Part shown: positions 24,664 through 38,800 of the stretch, one piece after another
Numbering within the stretch: position 1 is the first letter of the stretch
Layout: the number at the start of each line of letters is the position of its first letter
NCBI GenBank assembly: GCA_018857735.1
Contig: JABMCL010000190.1
Coordinates: 157,501-221,500 of the forward strand
Reading direction: 5' to 3'
Length of the DNA: 64,000 nucleotides
DNA from: Alviniconcha marisindica
Lineage: Eukaryota; Mollusca; Gastropoda; Provannidae
Made by a program: the position numbers and the translations under genes
Notes under the pieces: generated by a model
The model's input: the letters and a program-made list of their open reading frames with translations, nothing else
The model's database searches: none
What the model was told of the DNA's origin: nothing

Positions 24664-26489
24664 ACTCACACTGAATACATGGCACTGAAAAAGCCCCACG
24701 ATACTCAAGCACAGCACAGCCATCTAAATACAGAAACATGAGCCTACCTTGTAACCTGAAAGTCCCCCATTTTGTGTGTCTGGAGGCGGCGGAACCCATG
24801 TGACTTCAATGGAAGAGGAGCTCTTGTTGACAGCCTGCACATTGCTGGGGCCAGCAGTGGGCGCTAGTACACACAAACCCCAACTCAAATGTCACTATCT
24901 GATTACAGAAAAGCAAAGATGCTCCACTGACCAAACTTCACTATTTGATCATAATTTAAACATTAAGGCCGATCCAGCCAATTGCTAAACACAAACCATA
25001 GTTCAAACTTCACTACCTGATTGGAGCAGACAGGTACCTGGTCAGAGTAGAGAGGTACCTGTGTGATCATTACCTGATCAGAGTAGACAGTTACCTGCAT
25101 GATCACTACCTGATCAGAGTAGACAGGTACCTGTGTGATCACTTCCTGATCAGAGCAGGCAGGCACCTGTGTGATCACTGCCTGATCAGAGCATAGTACC
25201 TGTGTGATCACTACCCGATCAGAGTAGACAGGTACCTATGTGATCACTACCTGATCAGAGTAGACAGGTACCTGTGTGATCACTACCTGATCAGAGTAGA
25301 CAGGCACCTGTGTGATCACTGCCTGATCAGAGCACACAGGTACCTGTGTGATCACTACCTGATCAGGTACATGTGTGACAGATTGCCATCATGACCCCTG
25401 CCACATTTCATGCCTTACAGCTCCACCTGTGGCAGTAAATATCTGTCACAATACTGAATTCTTCACACCTAATAAGGTATTTTAAAGACAGAATTATTTT
25501 TAAATCATTTAATGTATCATAAATTCGTCACTGTCAACATTATTTTAATACTTTTAAAAAACAAACATTCTTTGATGCACATAAAAGATCAGTCACAAAA
25601 TGGTTACCAGCTTAATTCTTATGCTTGAGGTACTTGTTATGGATAATCAAATCTTTATAAATTCTTGAAAGCTCTGCCTTAAATTTTATATATCAGTTCC
25701 AAACACTGAGAAGAGACCCAAAAGTATACAGCTACTAAAAATAAAATGTATCAATACTGTCTTGTACATATAATAAACATACACTTTGCTCCTCTATAGG
25801 ATATCTCCCCCCCCCCCCCCCCCCCCCCCCCCAGCCACCCCATTTTTTATATAAAAATAAACAAAAATAAAAATAATAATAATCTGGAACAATGATTTTT
25901 AACATCAGCAAAGCAACATTTAAAAGTTTAAAGACTATTCAGTTTTACTTCATTCTACTGGACATATAATAATGAGATCAAATTATACATCTGAAAAACC
26001 ACTCATTAAGAAATATGAAACTACAAAACTAAACTGCATCATGTTGATTGTTATACTTCAAACTGTGAATTTTGACACATGAATGACAAGAGTTTATTGT
26101 CAACAGATGGGGTGAAACTGACAGTTATTATTTCGACAGCAAGGTGGAAATAAGCACAATGAGAGCTGTGTGGATCCCAAAGACAAAACAAAATGTTCAC
26201 ATATATATATATATATATAAACATAAATAGTACAACACAAAATATAAAGCACATCAATTAACAAAGTAATCACAAATAAGCCACCTGTTCAAACTATCTT
26301 TGTCTCTTGAACAACACCAACACCATTAAACATGTGTGCTAAAACAACAAAAGTAAAAGATGTTGGTCTGACTGAATTCCGATCAATCCTCATCTTATTG
26401 GTCTTTGTTTGGGGCAAAATATGCACTGCCCTCACTGACAACACTGAGGGCTTTATACGCAGTGATAATCCTGATATATGTATCTCCCT

Positions 26490-26522
<33 letters not shown>

Positions 26523-29500
26523 ATTTCTTCCTAGTGCCATAAACTTCTTTTTAGAAAATATGATGCAAATATGGTGATATATATATACTGAAACTAACTA
26601 TCCAAGACCATAATGAAATAAAAATAATGTTGCTTCTACAATTCAGTTGTTGCATGAACTGTATTCGGCAAGTGTGCAATTTACACTTCATCACACCAAG
26701 CACGGCTCTACATCACAATGCAACACTAATGCTGTGGCATGATATGTTCACAACACAGGACCAGTGTATATCTTAAACTGGAGACTGAGCAGACAATACA
26801 TGAAATAAAACATTCAACATCAATTAAGTGGGATGTGATAAAAAAAAAAACAGAAAAATATTTAGATTTAAAAACATTTTTAAAAACAGGGCAGCATTAT
26901 AAGTATTACAGACATTGACTGATTGATGATCGTTTACATAGCGCTATTCTCCGCTCTCTTGAGCAGACTCACTGCGCTCGCATGTGGTTCTACACAAGTG
27001 ACTAGCTTTTTATAGCGCATTTTGTTTTTTAATATCCGCCGAAGTGGTGTACTTACAGCGCTGGTATGGCTGGTGCCACATGAAACTGCAGCCGTCTCGG
27101 CGCAAGTTCTGTGTACACCATGCAACCATGCACCATGTCACTTCATGCAAAGCCACATACATAAGGTGTATGCGTGTTTAGCTGTAACCTGCCACCTGCA
27201 CTTTTGGCAGAATGACCGGGGATCTTTTATGTGCTACTGCGGTAACACGGGGGTGGAATGGATACCGAAATAAGTCAGCACAGAAAGTCGACCCCGGAGA
27301 ATAAAATTCTCCCGCCGCTCCTACGGGGATTCGAACCCGCGACCTTTCAATCACGAGTCCGGCGCTCTAACCACTGAGCTATTCCCACCCCTACCACTGT
27401 CATTGTGCACGACATGCTGAAGAAGACCATTTCTGGTTCCTCATCCCCTTCTCCTCCATAGTGGTTGGAGTGCTTGAGAGTACCCATGGCCCAACACATG
27501 CAACAAAACACTTAGCATGAACCGAGTGGGAACTGATCAAACTAAAAAGACCCAAGGCAGCGTTATGCCCCTGCCAACACTGACTGTGCACGGCACGCTG
27601 AAGGAGACCCTCTCCGGTTCCTCACCTGCTTCTCCTACATAGATCGTGGCCGGCGTGCTCGGGGGGCCTCGCCCCTTGCCGTTGACGGCCAACACCTGAA
27701 CCTCATAGGTCTGGGAGATGACCAGGCCGGACAGGAGCAGGGTCCCAGTGCCAAACTCCACGCTCTCCTCCTGGAAGTCCTGCTGCTGGACCTGGCGGAA
27801 CTGCACCACGTAGCTCAGCAGCAGGCCGTTCCACGTGTCCTCTGCGGGCCTCTGTGTGGTAGCAGTGTTAGGCTGGGCTTAGATTCATTAGGCTGGGCTT
27901 AGTACTGTTTGGCTGGCTTGTCATCATTTGGCTGGTTTAGTATTCTTTGGCTGGCTCAGTATCATTTAGCTGGCTCAGTACTGTTTGGCTGGCTGAGCAT
28001 CATTTGGGTGGCTTAGTATCATTTGGCTGGCTTAGTACTGTCTGGCTGGCTTAGTATCATTTGTCTGGGCTTAGCATCGCTAGGCTGGCTAAGTACTGTC
28101 TGGCTGGCTTCGTATCATCTGGCTGGGCTTAGCATCACTAGGCTAGCTTAGTACTGTTTGGCTGGCTTAGTACTATTTGTCTGGCTGAACATCATTTGGC
28201 TGGCTTAGTATCATTTGGCTGGTAGTATCATTTCGATGGCTTAGTACTGTTTGGCTTGCATAGTACTTTCTGGCTGTTCAGGGTTTATATAGTTGCTTAA
28301 AGGACATGGTGTTTGGCTAGCTCTACTGTCATTATGTGATGATCTGGGGTTTAATGTCCTTGGATGTCGGGCTGACATATTAGGGACAAACTGTAATGTC
28401 TTTCTGTTGAAAAATTGTGGTGTTTGTTTAGTTTAGTTTTGTTAAAAGCAGATGGTGTTTGCCAATACACTTTAGCTCTGTTGACAGTAGGTGGTATTTG
28501 GCTGTTTACTGAAAAAAGCTGGAAGCAGGTGTTTGGCTATCTATTGTTTTTTTGGGGGGATCAGGTGTTTGTTGGAAGCAGGTGGTAGTTATAGCTACCT
28601 ACTGTGGTTCTGCTAGAAGCAGGTGTTTGGCTATATCTACTGTCCTGTCTGCACCAAGTGGTCAGCTACCTATTGTGATAATGACTTAAGCTCAGCTGGC
28701 ACAAGTGTTCAGGCATGCCAAGTGCTGTTTCGCTATTCACTGCAGTCTCGCTGGAGGCATGTATCTGGACAGAAACTAGAATTTCTTTGCAAGCCTTAGT
28801 GCTATTGTTTTCAGGAGTCCTCTGCTGGTCTGGCATGATTCACACAAGTAAATAAAAACTCAGCACATCAAATTCCTTTTACAGCTGACCAGGTTTCACT
28901 CCCAGTCTCAGTGCCTTCCTTGACAAATCCTTTGACCCCCCAGGAAGGCACGTCAAACGCCTCTGCTGCCTCAAGCTGATAAAGAGAATCACTGTGGTTT
29001 TTCGCTCTTTTGTTTTGTTGTTGTTGTTTTGTTTTGCATGGAAAAGACCATTTGATCAGCATGGTCAGATCTGACAAGCCCAAAATGAGCCACAAAAAGC
29101 AACAAGTTACGTCACTGAAAAACTGCTCACACAGGAAGAAATGGAAACTTTACCATCACAGAGCTCCACAAGATTGGCAAGAACACACACCTTAATAAAA
29201 TACAACACTACTAAGGCAATGAACTCTTGTTACAAACCAATACAAGACAAGGAAAGCATGCACAAAAGATAAACTGATGAGGAAATGGGTTAAAAGTACA
29301 AGCCAGATTCTTGCCCAATTCAAAACCATGTCAGCCTTTGTGCATAACGCGACTTTCAAAAAATGCTTAAAGATCTGACACCTCACTCAGCTCAACATGA
29401 CCAGTCCCCCATCTCCCATTTCAAGGCACAATATTATTCAGGTTTAAAATCTGTCTGTCTCCTTCATAGAGGACTTATCATCAACCTGGCAAGTCATCAG

Positions 29501-30980
29501 AATGACACACACACATATAATTTATGAATGCACATATACTATGAGTATGACTATAAATCATAAAACAAACCCCCAAATCACCTGGTGCTTATACCTCCCC
29601 ACTCCACTTTAAAAAAACAGCAACACTATATCATTGTTTATTCTTTTTTCTTTACCAGTGTCCACTCATAAGAGCAGTTATCAAAGTGTTCATAAACAAT
29701 TCACAGCCATGAAATGGGAGCACCAAACTTACACAAGGAAGACAAACAAGGCAGCCAACAAAGTTACTGAAGAGAAGCACAAGCCCGTGTTCACATACAA
29801 CCATTCTCAGGTGAAGACTTGACTCCACTATTTTGCTAAAGCAGACACAGGACAACTCCAGTGAGCACACCAACTCAAAACGGTGATTCACACTGGACAA
29901 GTTTCTGTACCTATCTCCAGAAATACAAATGCCGGCGCGCTCCACGGCCCGCCGCCCAAAAAATTATAGGCCTGCACGTTAACGACGTAGGTCTGCCTCG
30001 GTGTCAGGCCTTGTGTGATATCTTTGGTGAAGGCGAGGTCGCCCAAAACGTACTGCCACTGCTGCTGCCTCTCCACCCCATAGCGCAGTCGGTATCCTAC
30101 AATTTCTTCACTGTTCCAAGAGCTAAACTGAGGTGGCTTGCAGAAAGAGTGATGAAAAACAGGCATTTAGGTGCATCAGATTGATTCGACCTGTGTCTGT
30201 CAAACTCAAAGTGCTCTCAAAGCAAGAGCCCTGAATGTGCAAACTGTGTAAGGTGTGCATCTGACTTAATAATAGTAGTTTAAAACAAATCAAATCAAAT
30301 ATATACCAAACAGAATTGTACAAATTAAAAATTAAATTAAAACACTCCCCAAAGAGCTGCTGTATACAGCTGCTTCTACAATCATTTTTTTTTTTTTTTA
30401 ACGTAACAGCAGAAAATTAATTGCTATGACAGGCCAGGTGCTTAGGAAAACATTTCAGGTAGTTTAACCACTTGCTTTCAACAACAAAAGGATGTCACTG
30501 TATACAAACTGTGACATTTCACACAACAATAAAAAGAGTCACTTTTAGCCTCTCATTCTCAGTAAACCACTTCCATGGTACAGTGAAGGAAGGTGATCCT
30601 GATGATTTATAGTTTAATTACCTGCCAGGAAGCACGAATTGAAGTCCTGGTAACAGCAACAACTTGCAGGTTTTGTGGAGCTCCATCTGGCTCTGTACAC
30701 AAGACAAAAAAGTTAACATCTGCTTGGTAGAAAGATGCAGTCCCGTTCACCAACCCCTCCTGGGGGAAAGGGGGGGGGGGGGGGGAATAACAGTTTTATT
30801 ATGGACCAATTTTCCCTTCCTGTAGCACCATAAGGGATGATGTCTGCATTCTGGTGGATTGCTTTCTTTCACAGACAGGTCCAACCCAGAGGATCAGATC
30901 TGAACTACTGCTAGTTTATCTTTCAAGTCTCACTCTTTCGCTTCAGGAGGTGAAAGTGTGTGTGCTGTGTGGGGTGGGCA

Positions 30981-31049
<69 letters not shown>

Positions 31050-34000
31050 CTGCATTTGTGGGTGTGTGGGTGTTTGAGTAGCCTTTAACTGTTGAAGCCA
31101 CTGCTGGTTTGTCTTTCAGTCTCACAGGTAACAAAACAGGACATGAGGGTATGGGGACAGTGTGTGGCATGAGGTAAAGAAATACAAAAGTAGAAAGAAA
31201 AACACTATCAAGACATATACTGTACGAATGATGTAACCTAAAGAAAAACACTAGGAAGACATCATATTTAAGAACAATGCAACCTATGTATGTATTGTTT
31301 CAAAATATAAACAAATAAAAACAAACAAACAAACAAACATATAAAAGGATAAATGGAGAAACAAACAAACAAAAACCCAGGAACAAACAAACGGATAAAA
31401 GAACAAATGTAAAAACAAACAAAAAACACAATCAAAAACCCAATGAATGCAGTAGAGAAAGAAGCAGCAGACGACTGCATGGAGAGCACTCACTGTCTGA
31501 ATGAGTCTTGACTTCAGCAGAAGCCTCACTGAAATCACTTCTACCAATATCATTGGTGGCTGCAACTCGGAACTGGTAGTGGGAGTTGGGCCGCAGTCTG
31601 CAAGTGGATACAAGATAGAGTTAATCCAGTCACAAACCAGTTCTCTCTCAAGCCAAACAGATTCACCTGCAACCTGTATGTACCATCAGGAACCACTGAA
31701 AACAGACCCTCCCTCTTTCCACGAACAGAACTACCTGCAGTGTAAATGGCCGTTCCTCTTTTAAATAAAAGAACTACCCTGCGTGTAAACTCTTCCTATT
31801 TGAAGTAACAGATCTACCCTGAGTGAAACCCTTCCTCTTTCAAGCATAAGAACTACCCTCTAAGGAAACCCTCTTCTTTCCAGTATCAGAACTACCCTCA
31901 GCGTAAACCCTTCCTCTTTAGAAAAAGAAGAAAAGAAAATCTGAAACAGAATGACTGCTGCCATTCTGAAACAAGACCCAAACTCAAAAAGGTTCAAACA
32001 AATGCTTATTTATTTTAACACAGACACACGGTATGCAAAGTTATGGGGAAATCCCCTTTATCGAGCCACAAAATGATGCTTAAACAACAAATAAACGGTC
32101 AAAAATGATGAAAAATGAAAGAAAAAGATTTATCTTGTTTTGGTTTAGTTTTTACAGCTTGTTCTTTGAACAAAAACAAGATACGCCTTTTGCTTTCATT
32201 TTTCATCGTTTTTGACCGTTTATCTGTTGTTAAAGTGTCGTTTTGTGGCTTGATAAAGGGGATTTCCCCAAAAATGTGCATACTGTGTGTCCATGTTAAA
32301 ATAAATAAGCATTCATTTGAACCTTTTTGTGTTTGGACCTTCCTCTTTTAAGGATAATAACTACCCTCAGCATACTGAGAAAACCCTTCCTCTTTCAAGT
32401 ATCAGAACTACCCACAGCATAAACCCTTCCTCTTTCAAGTATCAGAACTACCCTAAATGTAAACCCATCCTCTTTTCCGATCAGCTTTATACTTTGGAAT
32501 GGACCTGGACCCTTAAACTGGACACTGCACAGACTCCTGAGAGGGTTTTCCAGACTGAGAGACAAAGACTAAACAAACATACAGTGGGCATGCCGACTCA
32601 CCCAGTGACAGTGTAAATACAGTGGGCATGCTGACTCACCCAGTGACAGTGTAAATACAGTGGGCATGCCGACTCACCCAGTGACAGTGTAAATACAGTG
32701 GGCATGCCGACTCACCCAGTGACAGTGTAAATACAGTGGGCATGCCGACTCACCCAGTGACAGTGTAAATACAGTGGGCATGCCGACTCACCCAGTGACA
32801 GTGTAAATACAGTGGTCATGCCGACTCACCCAGTGACAGTGTAAATACAGTGGGCATGCCGACTCACCCAGTGACAGTGTAAATACAGTGGTCATGCCGA
32901 CTCACCCAGTGACAGTGTAAATACAGTGGGCATGCCGACTCACCCAGTGACAGTGTAAATACAGTGGGCATGCCGACTCACCCAGTGACAGTGTAAATAC
33001 AGTGGGCATGCCGACTCACCCAGTGACAGTGTAAATACAGTGGGCATGCCGACTCACCCAGTGACAGTATAAGAGGTGGCAGTAGGGGGAATGGTTTCCG
33101 GAAACCTGGTCCACGCTCTGTCCCTCATTTTGTACTGGATGGTGAAGTTTCTCACAGGGCTGTAGTTATCTGTGCCTGGTTGCCAGGCGATGGTGATGTT
33201 CCGGGAGTGGATCTGCAGGCTTCCCACTGTCGGCTTTCTTGGCCGTTCAGGCCGATCTGGAGAAATGAAAGGCACAGACGTAAATAGAACACAAGCTTTG
33301 CCTTGGACTGCAAAATGATAATATATTTTGAAAACTGAGACCCAAAACTTGGATTTAAGATAAGCACTGGCTCCAAACCTACGGATTTCTGAGACTCAAA
33401 TCAATGAAAAGCTAAAAGCTCATAAACTACCCTCCAGTTGAGTTGAAAGTCAATGAACAAGTAATTTATTCACTATCTATCGCAAAGATTTGACCCGAAG
33501 AAAGACCTGCACACATTTGGCAACATACCAAACTAAGCCTTTGTGAAAAACTCAAGAGACATCTTAAACTTTCTTTCTTTTTAATCTTTAACAAACTCAA
33601 ATGGCATCTAACTTTTCCTTTTTGTTTTGTTCTATTTTCAGTCAGACTTAGATTTTTTCTTTCATCCTTCCTTTCTTGATACCGTTCTTTTTCTTTCTCC
33701 ATCCATTCTCAGTACCTTTTTCAGTCACCACCCTTATTTTTATCATGCTCTTTCCTTAATACTAATTGCTCCATTGCATACCTCTGTTGACCATGGTCAG
33801 CACAGGGACGCTGGCTGTTTCGCCCCACCCCAGCCTGGTCTTGGCTGTCACTGAGAAGATGTAGTAGGTTTCTCGCTCCAAGGTGTCCACCAGGTACTGA
33901 AACACGTTGGGACCCAACTCGCTCTCTCGGTCTGGTGTGGTCTGGTCCTGCTTGCGGTAGGAAACTTTGTAGCCGGTGATGATTCCGTTTGGTTCACTGG

Positions 34001-35700
34001 GAGAGTTCCACACAACGATGGCCGAGGTGTACGTCACGTTGGGGAAGTAGATGATGATTGGTGGACCGGGCACTGCGGCAAAACAACAGAGACAAGATAA
34101 GAATCAGAATGTTGTACCATATTTTGTCACCAACATGCAGAGGGTACAGTCTGCAACAAACATACACTGCAAAAGTGCCATAAAGCACATGCTAGGGCTT
34201 AGGGATTTTTAAAAAGCAGACAGACTTTTGTTTTCAGCAAAGGAGACCTTTAAAAGAGTTCCTGGAAGCTTTGAAAGCCTGCAAGTAAATGGACACATAA
34301 AGGACAAAGAGTCTCACCATCCTCATCTGTCTTTCTGATAACTTGGGAGCTGAGTTTTCCATCCCCCATGCGTGTGTAGGCCAGGATCTGGATCGCGTAC
34401 GACACATACTTGCGAAGATTGGTCAAAGTGACGTTGAGAGTTTTCTGTCCCTTCACGTCTTCAAACATTGGTGTGTCACTGTTGTCCATAGGTTTATACA
34501 GCACCTACAACAGGGAAAGCACATGCACATGCTATGTACTCACAACAGAATCAACCTCCAGTATACTTTCCACACACACAAATGAAAACCAGGTGAAATC
34601 TGAAGAAACAGTAATGGTCAATAAACAATGCCAATGACAAAAAACTAAAATAAAACAAAAATAATTTGATTCTTCAACTTCCTAAGGTCTGTTGCCTATT
34701 GCTGCAGGTGAGCAGGAAACATGGGGACAAGCCCCTCCACCTTCTACAACTCATGGTTATGCTGCAGAATCTATTCTGCTGTATCCTGGACTTACAATAT
34801 ATCTGGGTGCACAATCCCCCCCCCCCCCCCCCCCCAAACGTTCCTTCTCTGCCACATACACAGTAAACTCCTCATATTCCATAATCAGTCTACAGTATAA
34901 AGCTTAAAAGGCAGCAAGATCTGAGGGGAAAGGTGGTGAGGTCTGAATGAAGGGCCCCCTCTCCACCCCCACAAGCAACAAAGGACTTGTGCTGAACCCA
35001 CCATGCATTTCAGGATCTGCCCCACTCTCTGCCGCAGCCTGGGAATCAAGGATCTGGTTGGCCAGCAACACCCCCCACCCCAAAAAGACAAAACCACCAC
35101 CATGCGCTGAACTTACCTTGTATCCCAGGATCTGTCCATTCTGCTCTAATCTGGGCACAGAGGCCCAGGTGACAAGGATCTGGGTGGACGACACTGGGTT
35201 GGCTGCCAGGGAGCTTGGGCTGGCGCTGGGTGCTGTTGTCAAGACATTCAGACATACCTCTTAGCCAAACTCAACACTGGTAATGACAATTTAAACCCAC
35301 CCTCCAAACAAATATGCAAGACCTGCCAGAACATGTGCATAGTCTAATGAATCATGATAGCTTCTCCAAACTGAACACAGCTCAATCCACCAACCAAGAT
35401 CTGTTTGCTTTGTACCCCACCACCATCAGCAGTCAGAGACACCTACCCCTATCTTCTCCTCCTCACTCTACAATCTGCAACATCTGCCAGCCCAAATCAC
35501 TTATATTAACATTGTACAGGACTAGTATCCTTATACATAATTCTGGCCATGGTGACTTCTGTTTTCTTCAATCAAGCACCATTACTCTGGAAAATTTTAC
35601 CCTACTCTCTTCTTCCATGGCATCGTTTAAATCTGCCCTGACAACCCATCTTTTCCCATCTAAACCCCCTCTAAGCATTGAATAGATTGCAGTATGACTT

Positions 35701-35745
<45 letters not shown>

Positions 35746-35816
35746 TGTGTGTGTGTGGTTGTATGTATGGCTGTGTGTGTGTGCGTGTGTGTGTGTGTGT
35801 GTGGTTGTATGTATGG

Positions 35817-35870
<54 letters not shown>

Positions 35871-38800
35871 ATGCATGCGTGCATGTGTGTGTTAGAAGTG
35901 ATGAGAAAGATGCAGAGCTGCCAACCCTTCACTAGACTTTAGCGTAGCAAAATCAGATTTTAAGCGTAGTAATTAGATTTTGAGCGTAGCGTACATATAT
36001 GGTCCTCCTTTGCAATTCGCTTCTGCGGAAATGTGCGCCAGAACAGATGTCATGATCGGCTGCAGAGAGAGCGATGTTGTGCACTATAAAGAAATTTGTG
36101 AAAAGAGTCTCCGCTTGAATTATGTCACAACCCATAAAAATTAATGGGAAATCTTCAGCGTACTTCTGATCGCTTTTCCTTTGCTGATGTGACGCTTCAA
36201 GTTGAAGCGTTGTTTGACGTCGTACATTCCGCCATGGGCGACAGAAAAGTCCCAAGAACTGAAGACACAGGCGCTGCACTGCATATGCTTGGTGCTCTGT
36301 GTTGATCGTACAACACACAAAAACTGTTCTGTATAATACTCTTCCCAGAAATTTTGGTGTGCGTTTTTTTGGCGAGATTCATCACCCGGGAGCTTGCTTT
36401 CAGCTTCTCACTTCGGCATGGCAATTTGAAATGATTGAAAACGGAAGTCATCTTGCCAGGAAGTGACACATAAAAGCGGGAATTGAACCGAACGCTACGA
36501 ATGGTCAGCTGGTTAAAATGCGAAGGCCTATTGGCTGTGGCACAACCAACATCTCAGACACAAAAAGGCACACGCACAACCAGTTGCTGGCGAATTTGAT
36601 GCCCACACGAACGCATGGGATCAAAAATTTAAAAAAAAAGTTTTTCTGAGGGAGAGCGCAGTGATATGATCATGAACGTAGTGCAGTGCCCTTGGGCATA
36701 GCAAACTACAGCCAAAACGTAGTGGTTAGCAGCTCTGAAGAATGTACCTGAAGTGCTGCAGTGTATCTGCTTCCATAAACAGTAGGGTTTAATTGGTCTC
36801 TTAAATTCTCTACATTTTTGTCGACCCTATCGTTTTGTATCAAGCACTCTGGGCTCACGCTAAGCACAGGCGCTTTACAAATACTCTTGCACATTGCAAC
36901 AAGTGCTCACTGGATTCTCTGGTCCTGGCTGTGGTGACTGGGGAGTAAGGAGAGGTGCCAACGTCGTTGTAGGAGATCATGCGGATCTGGTAGTCCATCC
37001 ACTCCTGCAGATGCACGAGGATGTAGGAGTCGATGTTGATTCCGTTCTCCAACTGCACGGTGGTCCATGTTGACTCCTGCACCGACTCGATGCCTTCATC
37101 CTCTGCCTCCGTGCTCCACATGCGGTACTTGATCTTGTAACCCCGGGGGACACCATTCCACTCCTGGCTGGGTATGGGCTGTGGACATGTTGGAGAAGTA
37201 TGCATGTTACTGACCTCCAGAAGACTACTAACAATAATCAGAATTTTCATGCAACAAACTCATATCCTCCTACCTACCTACCCTTTTTTTCTTTGTGCCT
37301 TATGTTACCATAACCAAATCATCACAATTACTATCACCCTGTTGATATGTCCACTGGATGAAGTCATCAGTAGTGCCTCGATCTGCTGTGAGTTTTTTGT
37401 GTTCAGGTGTCCATCATCTAACCAAACCTTCATCACCATCATGGTCTGTTGGTCAGTTCAACAGAATAAAAACAATGTCCCTGCAATGAGCCTAATTTGC
37501 TGTACAGCTGCACATCATCAAAAACAAATCATCACAGGCATTTTAACCATTTCTGCAACACATAAAATTCAAACAAAATTTTTCCTTCTTTTTTCTCTCT
37601 TCAGAACTCACAGTCCAGCTGATCCTGAAGGCGGTGGCATTGAGCGGTCGCACGGTGACATTGCCGGGGGGGACACCAGGGGGAGCCTGCAGTGTCTCAA
37701 ACTCCCGTGTGGGCTCACTCGGTGCACTCTGACCCACAATGTTTTCTGCTATCACCTTCAGCTGGTACTTGGTGAAGGGCTGCAAGTTCTGCACCCAGAT
37801 TTCTCGAGCGTGCGGGTCAGAGATGGTGAAGATTTGTCTGTAGTCATCACTGCCAGCCTCCTTGGCCAGGATGATCCAGAGAGTGATGGAGGTCTTGCCG
37901 TCAAAGCCAGGGAAAAACTGCAGCAGCACCGTGCGAGCCCCAATGTTGGAAAAACCCAGGTTGTGGGGAGGCTGGGGCAACTCTAAAAGGATGGATAAAA
38001 ACAAATTAAAAATGAGATGGAGAAGGGTCTCTTTGGTCTTCAAATTCCTGGTTTATATTTAAAAGCTAAACAATACAGTATATTGAAGTGTTTGAAACAT
38101 TCTTGCTGAGATACAAATCTATAACTATGAGCATGACTATACTACAAGCTGTGTACAACCACAAGGTTTTAAAATAATACCCAGCCACTGTCTGATTCAA
38201 ATGATGGCTCTGTACATGTAATTTTGAAACTATTTATGACAGTCAGATTGTCCATGTAACTATTAATTACTATTATTTATTATTATTATTATTTGTAATT
38301 AGTTAAAAAGATTACTGTTACCAGAGCCACTGACTGGGCAGGCTGAATATCCAGTAAAACCCAAATAAAATACCACCATTATGGTTGATCACCCTCTTGG
38401 AAAACCACACCCATTTTGTTTAACACTACAATCTTGTTGATCACCCTCATGGAAAACCACACCCATTTTGTTTAACACTACAATCTTGTAAAACTCTTCT
38501 GTCTGTACTTCCATGTCAACAGACCACTTACCAAGGAGCAGTACTAGTACAACTCATTCAGTCCAGGGTACATATATATACATATACTTTACCTGCTCAG
38601 CTTACATACACTTAAAAATCAATAACAAACGCACTGTTTCATCACACAACACTGTTCTTATCCTTGGATATGTTATACTAAAAGTGAAACAACCTTTCCA
38701 CACATTATTACTTGAAGCATGATGAAGTTTGTGTTGTTAGTTTGTTCTTGGATTTTAACATCCCATCACCTGCAATGGGTCTCCTTTTGGATTTTAACAT

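Noticed and set aside
25017..25375. Regular 36-bp repeats resembling a CRISPR array
   Set aside because: There are no unique spacers, and the context is an animal intron; it is a minisatellite.
27310..27392. tRNA gene on the minus strand
   Set aside because: Anticodon stem pairing is imperfect and the sequence continues into a SINE body.
28868..29095. 75-codon frame on the minus strand as the missing FN3 half
   Set aside because: The sequence lacks the FN3 proline start and core pattern, and has no suitable splice sites and phase.
29911..30127. A fourteenth FN3 domain
   Set aside because: No second N-terminal half exon could be found between 27852 and 29910, and the exon's phases would break the frame if it were used together with 27626-27851.
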